Positions 34,147 through 43,686 of a DNA stretch of 64,000 nucleotides are shown piece by piece. The notes beneath the pieces were generated by a model. The model saw only the letters and a list, made by a program, of their open reading frames with translations. It made no database searches and was not told where the DNA came from. The stretch lies in NCBI GenBank assembly GCA_030295235.1, contig AP026136.1:434001-498000 (forward strand), given 5' to 3'. Every line of letters begins with the position of its first letter. Position 1 is the first letter of the stretch. Both the position numbers and the translations under genes were made by a program. Origin of the DNA: Fistulifera solaris (Eukaryota > Bacillariophyta > Bacillariophyceae > Naviculales > Stauroneidaceae).

Positions 34147-35370
34147 TCAATCCATGTCAAATGCAAGCTCTGCATCCGGATTCGTGTCATGAGAAGGCTG
34201 CAGCGGGTCGGTAAGCTGAGAATCGGGCGTATACTTGATGGCGTTCGAATGCGGGTGCAAAGCAAGTTGCAACGGTGGAAAAGCCTCGCCCCTGTGATTC
34301 GAATTGGTTGGATTCGGTCGCGTTACACTTGAACTATACTCTGGATTGGGATCGGAAAGTGATCGGGACAATAAAGCATTGTTCCCGGATTCGTCTGTCG
34401 GAAGCTTGTCGAGGTCAGCAAAAGCAATTTTCAGTGCATGGGATTGTTGAGCAGACGCGCCAGTACTCCCACGAAACCCTGCCTGTAAAACTTCCAGACC
34501 AGTAAGTGAAGTAGAGAGCATATCAGAAGGTCTGTCTCTCGTGAAGTCTTCATCATAAAACGTAACGGTTCGGTTCTTTGTTTGCTGTGCCGTGTCCTCC
34601 GCTTGTTGCATAGGACTGCTGATTGTGGAATTATCGGTTGACGCTTCCATGAGCGCAGATAATGACGAGGGCTGATGGTTATCCTGAGACGAAGCGCTCT
34701 CTTTTCGTTTTAATCGTGACTGCATGATGCGTTCCCCTATCGACAACGATGCCGGTAGCGACTGCGACAGATTGTGATTATTACTTCTATAGCGGACTCG
34801 GTGTTCCAGCGCCCGAATATCACCGGTATTTTTATCTCGATAACTACTGGGACCATCCAAAAATCTCCCTCGACTGTTGGAATCTCGTAGTGAACCATAC
34901 GACGTTCGATCTTCGGTCTCAACGCCGCCCAGAGGATTGTCTGCGGAAGTCATGGCAGGCGGCAGCATTGCTGGGTATTGTAAAGCCAGTTTGTTGTCAT
35001 TATCCGATATAGCAGTGAGTCGAGGTGCTCGGAGAAGATGATTTGGTAAAGATGAAGAGGTGTAAACTCTTCTCGAGTTCTCTGTTTCAATGCTGAGGGC
35101 ATCTAGCTCTAAATGAATCGTATTAATATCATCGTCATCATCGTCCAGCTCATCGTCACTCGATTCGGGATATGGGCCGTTATCATTCCTCACAATAGCA
35201 ATCGGATTGGATCGATTTCCGTTATTCTGTCGAAGCTGCGGCAAAACAATAGGGCGACCGCCCAGGGACTGAGAAATGGGAGCATTCATCGTCCACCTTT
35301 CCGGTGAATCATCGTCTGCCGATCCTCCTTCTGCTTCGTTTACAAAATTTTGTGACGACATTGTTTTCAT
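34147..35370 (-). CDS. Hypothetical disordered protein
   Basis: An open frame of about 407 residues from the ATG at 35370; the frame stays open some 40 codons further upstream, without an ATG, and that extension contains a hydrophobic stretch, so the true start may be in an upstream exon. The sequence is low complexity: acidic runs (DDELDDDDDDIN), many Ser, Asn and Gln, no domain I recognise. A short ordered-looking piece is TVTFYDEDFTRDRPSDML. It is divergent from the membrane protein at 35773, with a TACTCCGTA word at 35503. The long intact frame is the main support. Confidence 0.55.
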   Translation of the reverse strand: MKTMSSQNFVNEAEGGSADDDSPERWTMNAPISQSLGGRPIVLPQLRQNNGNRSNPIAIVRNDNGPYPESSDDELDDDDDDINTIHLELDALSIETENSRRVYTSSSLPNHLLRAPRLTAISDNDNKLALQYPAMLPPAMTSADNPLGGVETEDRTSYGSLRDSNSRGRFLDGPSSYRDKNTGDIRALEHRVRYRSNNHNLSQSLPASLSIGERIMQSRLKRKESASSQDNHQPSSLSALMEASTDNSTISSPMQQAEDTAQQTKNRTVTFYDEDFTRDRPSDMLSTSLTGLEVLQAGFRGSTGASAQQSHALKIAFADLDKLPTDESGNNALLSRSLSDPNPEYSSSVTRPNPTNSNHRGEAFPPLQLALHPHSNAIKYTPDSQLTDPLQPSHDTNPDAELAFDMD

Positions 35371-35772
35371 TACTGTCTCGTCCTTCGCTTTCACTAAGCT
35401 TGACAAAACCAAGGATAAATATACAAAAATGATAAAGGAACACCTCCATTGTGAGTGCACTGGGGCAAGAATGACAGTTGCCGCAGTTTCACGCAATCGT
35501 AATACTCCGTAAACACGCAGCTTCGTTTCTTTGGTGTATCACTTCTAGTACACTTCACTGCACAGTAGATCGACTTCATCGAACTCTTGATATTTAGAGC
35601 ATGTCGCATAGCGTGTGAGATTCTGTTTCTCATTATTTCGTCTGTTTTCGACCGCAGTGAAATACGCCCACTTCTCCTTTTATTTTTGTAGAATCTCTCA
35701 GCGCAACCGTTTCAATCATTTGAATGAATCGAATTCCGGAGTATCATTTTCCCAACCCCTCACACAAAAAGG

Positions 35773-36675
35773 ATGACAATGAGCACAAGAAAGAGCATGC
35801 AGTCGAAGCATATCTTGTTTGGGTACTTACTAGTCGGTACTCTGTGTCTGCAAGTTGCAGCATCTCGTCACACGCGGGCCGTCGAGTCACGATCCTTTCA
35901 AAGTCGACTGAATCATTTTCGAGGAGGAGGAGGTGGAGGACCGAGTTTTCCTGATTTCGATAGCCAGCAATCATCCGATTATTCATCCGAACATTATCAA
36001 GATGTGGAACCCCCTACTCATGAAATTACTGTTCAAGATAATATTGACACGTGGAGAGCTCAGCAACGACAACGTGCGGAAGCGACACAATATTCGATGC
36101 GTGATGATCAGGGGCGCGTAAAATTGCTGACATCTGTTGGGAAAGGTTCTCGTGCTCTTATTTTCTTCGTGTTGATGTTGCGTGATATACATCTCTATGA
36201 AGTGGCCGACACCTCCCGCAAAGGTCTCGCTCGAGTACTGTGTGTGACGCCTTTGATCGTTCTCTTTCTCTCCAACATGGTGGGTGCGTTTGTTTCGCTC
36301 GCTAGCCCAACTCATGCGACAAAGAAACGACTCAAAGTGATTTTAAATCTAGACAAGTGTCTGGAGGTCGTTTTGATGGTGTTCTATTTGTTACGGCTAA
36401 CAATATTCCCCCCGGCGCACATTCCCCGGGAAATTTTCATTGCAAATATATTCCATTCGGTATTTTTCATTCTACAAGCCCAAACGTACACCCGGTTGTC
36501 ATGGGATGAAACGGCGGCTCCAACAATCAATAGTTACACTGTTCCAAACAAGAATCCAAATTCTCGACAATTCCCTGCTTCATCCTATAACACTTATGGC
36601 AGCCAACCAGAGCCGCAAACATTCCAGCCGGCTCAACTCGGGGACGACTCTTCCGACACTTTGACCTATCCATAA
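35773..36675 (+). CDS. Secretory-pathway multi-pass membrane protein, unknown
   Basis: An intact 300-residue frame. The N-terminus has a signal-like core (ILFGYLLVGTLCLQVAA). A Gly-rich linker (FRGGGGGGPSF) and a polar segment follow. Three or four hydrophobic segments are visible: ALIFFVLMLRDIHLYEVA, VLCVTPLIVLFLSNMVGAFV, CLEVVLMVFYLLRLTIF and IFIANIFHSVFFILQAQ. The tail is Pro/Asn/Gln-rich and polar. I do not recognise a family. The first ATG of the frame is at 35773, with others just downstream (35779, 35794); the exact start is uncertain. Confidence 0.7.
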   Translation: MTMSTRKSMQSKHILFGYLLVGTLCLQVAASRHTRAVESRSFQSRLNHFRGGGGGGPSFPDFDSQQSSDYSSEHYQDVEPPTHEITVQDNIDTWRAQQRQRAEATQYSMRDDQGRVKLLTSVGKGSRALIFFVLMLRDIHLYEVADTSRKGLARVLCVTPLIVLFLSNMVGAFVSLASPTHATKKRLKVILNLDKCLEVVLMVFYLLRLTIFPPAHIPREIFIANIFHSVFFILQAQTYTRLSWDETAAPTINSYTVPNKNPNSRQFPASSYNTYGSQPEPQTFQPAQLGDDSSDTLTYP

Positions 36676-36723
36676 ATTGACTGATAAAGGACTCGCTACA
36701 TCATGTTTTTCTCATTTAATGGT

Positions 36724-37020
36724 TTATTCCTCTTTAGTTGGATCGTTTGTGTCATGTGTGGTTGTATGCACACGCACTTCATCGTTTTCTTCCAGTGTAT
36801 TGTATTCGTTGTGCAACCGCGATAGAACCGCTACAACAAGAAGTGACAGGAGGGCCACAAATCTTGAAAGTGGCGGAAACGGATCCACAACAAACAAAAA
36901 GGCACACACCAGTAAGGTTCCCTTGGCCACATATTCAAATGGCACGTACGACAGTAATGCTAACCCTGCTGCCAATGGAACATGCCTTCCTCCTCCTCCT
37001 CCTCCTCCCGGTGCGCTCAT
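36724..37020 (-). CDS. Small membrane protein, Gly-rich N-terminus
   Basis: A frame of 98 residues from ATG 37020: MSAPGGGGGGGRH, then two or three hydrophobic segments (VPLAAGLALLSYVPFEYVA, GTLLVCAFLFVV, FVALLSLLVVAVL) and a polar, acidic tail ending DPTKEE. A membrane pattern this regular is unlikely by chance, and the reverse strand offers nothing better. It converges with the membrane protein ending at 36675, the two stops 48 bp apart. No family known; could still be spurious. Confidence 0.5.
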   Translation of the reverse strand: MSAPGGGGGGGRHVPLAAGLALLSYVPFEYVAKGTLLVCAFLFVVDPFPPLSRFVALLSLLVVAVLSRLHNEYNTLEENDEVRVHTTTHDTNDPTKEE

Positions 37021-37268
37021 GTTGAAAAAGGGTTTTTTTCTTGACAATTTTGATTAGAAAAGGTGGGGAAGACGAACGACAGCGACGTGCAACTACACCA
37101 GACAAATATGGGGAATTATTTATTATTTGTTGTTTTCGCGGTTTCCCAACTACGGAAATAAGTTGTGTCAGATAGATAGTAGAAAAAGTTTTTTTTTGAA
37201 ACGACCGCAGAATTTTGCAAAGAACAACAATCAACAAACGACGAGACGAATGAGTTCAATTCATCAGC

Positions 37269-39112
37269 ATGTTTCTAAGAATAAAACCAGCATCACCTAT
37301 CCCATTCTCATTATATGTTCTTCTTTTCGTACAAACCGTCACTTCGTCCTTGCCGTGGGGCGACATCAACGTCATTGTCGTGACCGATGTACATTCCTGG
37401 GTGGCCGGACAGCGACATTTGTTTCCACAAGCCGCCGATTATGGGGATGTGCTTTCCTTTTACGAACAACTACCCCATGATGAGCAAGATCTATTCTTTG
37501 TTATGAATGGTGATTTCATGGATGGTACGGGTGTATCGACGATCCCCCCGACGCACTTGTTGCCGATTCTGGAGCAGTTGCCGTGGGATGTGGTGAATAT
37601 GGGGAATCATGAGTTGTATCACAGCGAAACTGTCGAATACATGAAGACGTCAGGATTTATTCATCACTGGAAGGGGGAATTACTTGACTTCAAATGTCGT
37701 ATGGTCATCCACGGTAAAACCCATCGGAAGTCGATACACGATCCTAAACGCAACCCACCATCGTGCGAGAATACTCACATTTGGGTTCTTGTATAATTTT
37801 CAAGGAAATTGCAACACTACACAAGTTATTCGGGTACAAGACGCTGTAAAGGAGGAATGGTTTCGTTCCGTGCTACGACACGAAGAATACGATGCCATTC
37901 TGGTTTTGGCTCATATGGATTATCAAGATGAACTCGTGTCGGTGATTCATCAGGCAATTCGAAATATTGTCGGGCTTAGCATGCCAATCCAATTCATCAA
38001 TGGTCATTCTCATCGTCGTGGTTCGGCTCAACTTGATAATACCAGTGCAGCCATGGAAGCTGGGCACTTTTTGGATACGGTCGGATTTGTCAGCTTCCCG
38101 GTAAAGCAAACGGTACTATCCTCCAATGCCACCTTGTCGCTCTTTCAACATGCATTCATTGATGCGGCTGTACCCGACTTGGCGCGGGCTTTGGAACAAA
38201 CGTCGCTTCATATCACCGATTCGGGCGAAGTTCTTTCCTCGCTCATTCGTCAAACAAGGGATTTGCTACAACTCGAGCAACCGGTGGGTTGTGCTCCCCA
38301 GACGTTTCGGCTAGGTCTTCCATTGGATGACCCCAGTTCGCTATGGGCACTTTACATGGACCACGTAGTCACACCCAAGCTTTTACGACGAAATGAATCC
38401 CTGGTGTACATACAAGGCACGGGCTTGTTGCGCTATGATTTGTACGCAGGGCCCATTACAATTGATGACATTATAGCAGTGACCCCATTCAACGATTCGA
38501 TCTACAGTGTTGTCGACAATGTGGACGGTGAGCTTCTAAGAGCGCTTTTGCAAGCCATGGAGAATTCTTCTTCAGCTGTCGGGACTGCTTTGCCTCAATT
38601 TGTCAGCACTTTGTTATCCTACGACGTCATTGCAACAAATCGATACGAACTACTCAGTTCGGATTACGATGCGCCTCGAATATGCCAATTGATTTCTTTG
38701 ATACAACCTGAAATCGAGTCGTCGTGTCGCCCTTCTCTCTATTTGCTTACACCAACGGATGCTTTGATGATCAACCTATGGATCGCTTATATCCAATCTC
38801 AATGGAGTTGCGAGTGGCATCAGGACGAAGAACAGCCAAGTGCCGTCTTTTTCCTTGCAATGCTCTTTTCTCTTTACCGCATTCGCGTGCTTGATTTATC
38901 ACTTTTTCGCCCCTGGAGCCTTTCCATCCAATGGGAACACCTCACGTGAGACGTTAGATGACGAAAAAACGCCATTAATCCGGAATCGATACGCAGGATC
39001 ATCTTGTGAGCGAGACCTACCTATCAACGATACTACTGAACATAAGAAAGCGGCGTCCCTCATGTTACCACAACATGTGTTGGTGTCCGTCTTTGAAAAA
39101 GATCAGCTGTGA
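37269..39112 (+). CDS. Secreted or anchored calcineurin-like metallophosphatase, two frame breaks
   Basis: About 614 residues. A signal peptide (IPFSLYVLLFVQTVTSS) precedes a metallophosphoesterase core with VVTDVHSW (D-x-H), NGDFMDGTG, VNMGNHELYH, LVLAHMD and the late metal-binding FINGHSHRRG. Layout and GHSH spacing resemble 5'-nucleotidase/UshA-like enzymes and the yeast YHR202W group; the second half corresponds to the nucleotidase C-terminal domain (GPITIDDIIAVTPFND). A C-terminal membrane segment (FTAFACLIYHFFAPG) with a short polar tail suggests a type I anchor. The frame changes at the G5 run 37673-37677 (one G fewer reads GNYLTSNVVWSS) and in the T-rich stretch near 38865-38876, just before the membrane segment. 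Substrate unknown. Confidence 0.82.
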
Positions 39113-39448
39113 TTTGATTACGTATCCGTAAAGTATTTTTGAGAGAATTTCTTTTTACCTTTGGAACTGTAGTACGGAGTATTTTTATGGACCTAGTTTT
39201 TTCTGAATAGCGCTAAATGGCAAGCCCAGTAGATTGATGCGAACAGTAATGCGTCTTAATGTCATATAGGCTCTGAAAATTGTATCCCGCAACCCTTGAC
39301 GAGAGTCCTGGTTGAAGTTCACGAGGATGATGCTTGATGACGACGGGGGCGATGAAAATGAAAGGGTTTGCAATGGCAAGCAAAATTAAAACACAGCAAT
39401 AATCCTAAAAGTATTTTACTTCTTTCTTTGATCGACATATACAGCAAA

Positions 39449-39918
39449 ATGGCGATGAATAATTTAATGCTTGCGCAGATGATGAAGGATATGCAGGTAA
39501 AATGATGAATTTCTACGAGATGATGTTGATGGGGTCCAGTCTATACTCAATCCGTTTCTTTTTGTCACGAAAGGATCCTGAAATGATGCGAGAAGCTCAG
39601 AAATTGATGCAGGATCCAGCTTTCCAGGCCCACATGAAGAAGATGATGCAGTCGGCAGGCTTCCAACAAGCGATAGCTCAGACGAAGCAAACTCTGCAAG
39701 ATCCGGAAAAAGCGAAAGAATTGGAAGAAAAGGCCAAGAAAGCTTTGGAGGAAGGAAATAAGGAATTAGAGAAAATCGAACAAGTGAGAAAAGAGCTGGC
39801 GGAAAAGCAGTCGGAAGGAGATGATAAGGATAAAGAAGATGAGACTGACGACAAAAAGAAAGCAGCCCTCGAAGAGCAGGAAGATATTCCTGATATTCCA
39901 TCTCTAAACCTCAATTAA
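39449..39918 (+). CDS. Small STI1-domain protein
   Basis: Exons 39449-39496 and 39574-39918 (77-bp intron, phase 0) give 130 residues. The N-terminus is Met-rich (MAMNNLMLAQMMKDMQ). It leads directly into an STI1/heat-shock-chaperonin-binding motif: DPEMMREAQKLMQDPAFQAH then MKKMMQSAGF. The rest is a charged helix (EKAKELEEKAKKALEEGN) and an acidic tail. STI1 motifs bind hydrophobic client segments in co-chaperones such as Sti1, Tic40 and ubiquilin. Without TPR or ubiquitin-like domains this is a minimal version. No signal peptide. Confidence 0.75.
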
Positions 39919-40043
39919 TGTCATTTTTACGCAGTACACATCGAGAACACAAGGATTATTTGTGTTGGCTCGGTCTAAAAGTTTATCGTTCGACGATCAG
40001 AAGCTTCGTGAACTTCATTGTTAAATTACCCCCGGAATAACTC

Positions 40044-41852
40044 TCAAATCGTTTTATGATCTTTAATCCATACATCAACTCCGTCTCGCAGACGTTTCAG
40101 GATTGTTTCTTCACTAATTTCCTTTATGACAGTGTCATCGGCGTAATTGCATCGTTTCGCTCGAACTCGCAATTTATTTTCTCGGGTAATTTCGACCATT
40201 ATTTCTATGCCTCCCTCTTTTGTTTGCGTGCGAAGTGGTGCAGTCGATGATTTTTCCGTTCCGCGTTGCTTCTCCTCCTCGCGACTCACGTAGTTCTTTC
40301 CCGTCGAAGTTGGCAAGAATAGAAGCTGCACCCCTTGAGATTGTTGAATGCCGGACTTTGAAATGGGGTCGATTACAGGAACAGCTCGAATTGGAGTCGT
40401 CAATCCTTTTCCTGATTCGGCGAGCAGCTCAGCCCATTCTCGGATATATTCTACCAAAGATGCATAATTTTTCGATACTTCTGTCTCTGTCAGATCCTCT
40501 CGCCAGAGTTCAGGGCCGTCCAATTTTAAGAAAAAATCGTCGAGCAAATTGTTTAGCTCCTCTTCGTTCCGTGTAACAGGTAGCTTTCCTACACACGACA
40601 ATGTTGCATTTCTGGCAGCAGGCTGATACCCAATAGCTTGCGTCAAAATGGTGATGGCTGTATCGGGATCCGTCGATCCATCTACTACGTCACCGGGTTC
40701 GAATGCTAAGACATCCTTAGACTCCTTCAGTTCGCCAAATTTGCACACAGTGTAGTCCATAGCCGGTTCTACCACTCGATTTCGTACGGTGTTGATGATA
40801 GCTTCTTCGATCTGTCGACGTTTATCGAGCTTAGCACCCATCATATTTTGCATTGTGTAAGGCATCTTATTTGTTCGCTCGGTTCCCACGGTTGATACTG
40901 CAATCAGCTGAGTTGGTGGCGAGCCGATAGAGCCATTCGGTTGCAACGTCTTTCGTAATAGCCGGTCAAAGGCATTGTAAAGAGCCGATTTTTCACTCCA
41001 GCTTGTACAGAATACCACGACACAAGCCGCATTATCAGCACCAATAGGCATGGTAGCAGTGGGTTTATAAACATCCACATCCAAGCAAGGAAGCATCTTT
41101 TTCAATGAATCGGTTAAATCAGGAACCAGCCGTTTCGCGTAAGGATCCGAACTGGTGTCCGCCAATATCAAAATTCGCTGCTGAGATTGATCGGTTGCCA
41201 CAGGAGAGTCTTTCTCTGATGCTGCGCTCATTCGGTTCTTTTCCTCTTGTTGTGCTTGATCGACGCTGCCGATCAAAGACGAAGACGACAAGCCGACAGT
41301 AGCTCCACGAATTGTCCCCCACGCACCCCAATCCAGTCCACGACCTCCTTCCATAGACCGATCCGCTGCAGCAGCTAATTTCGTCGACCGCCGTTGACTT
41401 TCCGTCTCTTTTAAAAAGGCATCCGTGAGTGTATCTATTTTTTCGAGCAATTTGGTCGATTCACGTTTCGCGTTCAATTCCGATTGCACCGCCATGGTTT
41501 CTCGCTTCTTGGCGAATTCGGCATTCATGCGCGCACGAAGTGTCTCGATTTCATCGATCCCTTCCGCAATCGCGTCATTGATAACTTCGGCGGCGGCGGC
41601 CTTGAGTTCAATCGCTTCTTTTTCCGTCAAGGGTTCCAACATACTGCCCAAGTCAATACCTAGTTTCTTGCGACTTTCAGTTGGATTATCTCCTAGATTG
41701 AAAAAAGACGGTACTTGTTTGTCTTCATCGTCGTCCTGCTTGGCGAATAATGAGACGGAGGGAATCGTTCGCGTGTTTGTCAGTAGTAGCCAGCCGTGAA
41801 CCACGCGGAACGGCACTATTGCGCAAATAATGCCCCCAATTTGAAAGCGCAT
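40044..41852 (-). CDS. Plastid-targeted protein of unknown function
   Basis: An intact 602-residue frame. The leader MRFQIGGIICAIVPFRVVHG followed by WLLLTNTRTIPSVSLFAK looks like a signal peptide and a Trp-led transit start. Next comes an Ala/Glu-rich helical part (EAIELKAAAAEVINDAIAEG), then an alpha/beta part beginning QQRILILADTSSDPYAKRLV and containing AACVVVFCTSW and PTQLIAVSTVGTERTNKMPY. This resembles a nucleotide-binding fold, but the GxxGxxG fingerprint is absent, so I do not call it a dehydrogenase. The C-terminal third contains GGIEIMVEITRENKLRVRA. It may be a diatom/ochrophyte family with a structural or assembly role; I do not recognise it. Confidence 0.7.
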   Translation of the reverse strand: MRFQIGGIICAIVPFRVVHGWLLLTNTRTIPSVSLFAKQDDDEDKQVPSFFNLGDNPTESRKKLGIDLGSMLEPLTEKEAIELKAAAAEVINDAIAEGIDEIETLRARMNAEFAKKRETMAVQSELNAKRESTKLLEKIDTLTDAFLKETESQRRSTKLAAAADRSMEGGRGLDWGAWGTIRGATVGLSSSSLIGSVDQAQQEEKNRMSAASEKDSPVATDQSQQRILILADTSSDPYAKRLVPDLTDSLKKMLPCLDVDVYKPTATMPIGADNAACVVVFCTSWSEKSALYNAFDRLLRKTLQPNGSIGSPPTQLIAVSTVGTERTNKMPYTMQNMMGAKLDKRRQIEEAIINTVRNRVVEPAMDYTVCKFGELKESKDVLAFEPGDVVDGSTDPDTAITILTQAIGYQPAARNATLSCVGKLPVTRNEEELNNLLDDFFLKLDGPELWREDLTETEVSKNYASLVEYIREWAELLAESGKGLTTPIRAVPVIDPISKSGIQQSQGVQLLFLPTSTGKNYVSREEEKQRGTEKSSTAPLRTQTKEGGIEIMVEITRENKLRVRAKRCNYADDTVIKEISEETILKRLRDGVDVWIKDHKTI

Positions 41853-41925
41853 CTTTCAGCTCTAATCAGAATTTTGTCAGCTGGGAGAACAGTTTGAAGT
41901 ACACACAATTGATTGCAAAAGCGTA

Positions 41926-42243
41926 ATGAGAATGAGAACACGCAATTTCCTCATGCAAAGAGCAGAGACACAAAACAATCTTGAAAGATACCGGCCACAC
42001 ATGTACTTTAGGGCTAAGGTTCTCACCTTGGGTAGTTTCGAAGATCCGAAACTCATTCACGCAGAGACTCCAAGAAAGGTAAGAACCAGAACTACAACGG
42101 GCAAAACAGCAACTCAAAGTCCCATAGCTGACATCAATCCGGGACTAGTAAAATGGGCGAAACGATTCATAATTCATACTCCCAAGAAAAATTTTGCTTT
42201 GGCAGCTGCTCGCGACCGCATTGCAATTGCAAATACCTGGTAA
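41926..42243 (+). CDS. Short basic protein, doubtful
   Basis: An open frame of 105 residues, very basic, with HAETPRKVRTRTTTGK and INPGLVKWAKRFIIHTPKKN. Composition is protein-like and no overlapping gene explains it. It starts only 73 bp from the divergent plastid-protein gene, which leaves little room for two promoters, and a GTAAGA donor-like site follows PRK. It could be a real small gene, part of a spliced one, or chance. Confidence 0.3.
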   Translation: MRMRTRNFLMQRAETQNNLERYRPHMYFRAKVLTLGSFEDPKLIHAETPRKVRTRTTTGKTATQSPIADINPGLVKWAKRFIIHTPKKNFALAAARDRIAIANTW

Positions 42244-42314
42244 TTCATCGTTCTACTTTCATTAAACTGTAACTTACTGGTAATCTCTTATCGCTACCGT
42301 TGCACTCAAACGAA

Positions 42315-43532
42315 ATGATGAAGATAACACTTTTCTTCTTTCTGATCTCAAATGTTCTGTCCTTTCAGCGGCCACCTCGATTACAACATTTTCATCTTCT
42401 GAGCAATCTACAGTCGTTCAACAACAAAAAGCAAGATTTAGATGATGCGCTATCTATTCCGTACATTCCTTTAGCCTACGAATCTATTGAAGAAACTTTT
42501 TCTTCCGAAGAGTCTGGAAAAGGACTCGATATTCGATCCACAATGAACGTAGTTTTACCGTTCCTGTTTCCCTTTTTGCCTTTGAAACGTACGATGAAGT
42601 GGCCGCCTTGTGGGAATTTTGCGTTGAATTGCTCTTCACGAAATCATGGGTCACGGTCGACGGAGGTGCTTATCAAGCCCGGATCATTGCTCCGGCGGTC
42701 AACGGAGTGGTGGTTCCGGCCATGGCGGTGTTATTTGCGACGTTGACGTCGACTACCATCAGCTCGTTACGGGATCGGCAACATACGGTACATCGCAGTA
42801 TCAACATGGAAGCGGGGGAGTTGCGCGCTCTGGAATGTGTGCTGGAAGAATTCCCCACGGGAAATTTGGAAACGAAGTGCACGCAATTATCTGGTTCAGT
42901 ACACGTCCCGATTGATTTCGGAAAGTAGTCCCCGCGACAGTTTAGATCATGATTTTACGAATCCTAGACGGAATATGGACTCGGAACTAAATGGTCTTAT
43001 TAGCTTCCTCAATCGACATGTAAGAGAACAAGATCAGAAACAGACTACCGAAACGATTCCCCCTCATATTCTTTCGGAAGTGTATTCATCTGTGACAAAA
43101 TTACGAGATCATCGTCACAACCGCATAACTGCGCTTCAATCATACTTCCCACCCTTGCACTACGCAGTGCTGGGTGTATTGGCTCTTTCGGAATGCATAG
43201 CCTTTCTTATGGAAACGAATCAAGAGATTTTGGTCTTTTTGAATGCATTTCAATTGAGAATCTTGTGGAGTATGCTGACGAGCACATTCGTGGCTTGCTT
43301 TGCTCTGTTTAATGACCTAAATTCTCCGTTTTCGGGCTCTTACTCGATCGCAACGAGCGCCGATCAGTTACGTACTATTCGTATTACATTAAACGCTTCC
43401 GCACGACAGGAAGAGCGAGAAGCCGAGAAAAATGGTAAGGAGCATGTTACGTTTAAAACCCAGCAAACTTTCACTCGGCAAGTGAAAAATACCACGATGT
43501 CTGGGACAGGCACAAATGGAAGTGAAGAATGA
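42315..43532 (+). CDS. DUF4239-like plastid membrane protein, three frame breaks
   Basis: The leader MMKITLFFFLISNVLSFQRP is a signal peptide with a Phe-led transit start. The body has membrane segments (IIAPAVNGVVVPAMAVLFAT, FPPLHYAVLGVLALSECIAF, LRILWSMLTSTFVACFALF) around a charged SLRDRQHTVHRSINMEAGEL loop, which fits the bestrophin-like DUF4239 membrane family. Coding sequence passes through three frames, with changes at the A4 run 42518-42521, the GGG 42859-42861 and the GG 42893-42894. In each case one more base gives continuous sequence (for example SIHNERSFTVPVSLFAFE, then GKFGNEVHAIIW). This is the most broken gene of the window, so a decaying copy is possible. Function unknown, perhaps an ion channel. 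Confidence 0.68.
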
Positions 43533-43686
43533 GCCACAAGCGCGGGACGGATGACAAGCTCCAGCTAAGGTGGCATCCGATGATGTGCGTTTTGAGTAAG
43601 ACATGATGTAAGAAAAGTAAATAGATTAGAAGGCGTCGAATACACATGACTTCATAGTGCTTCGCAATGTTAAATTTCTATTATTG

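Noticed and set aside
40044-41852. Short-chain dehydrogenase/NAD-binding protein
   Set aside because: An alpha/beta pattern is present but the glycine-rich nucleotide fingerprint is missing.
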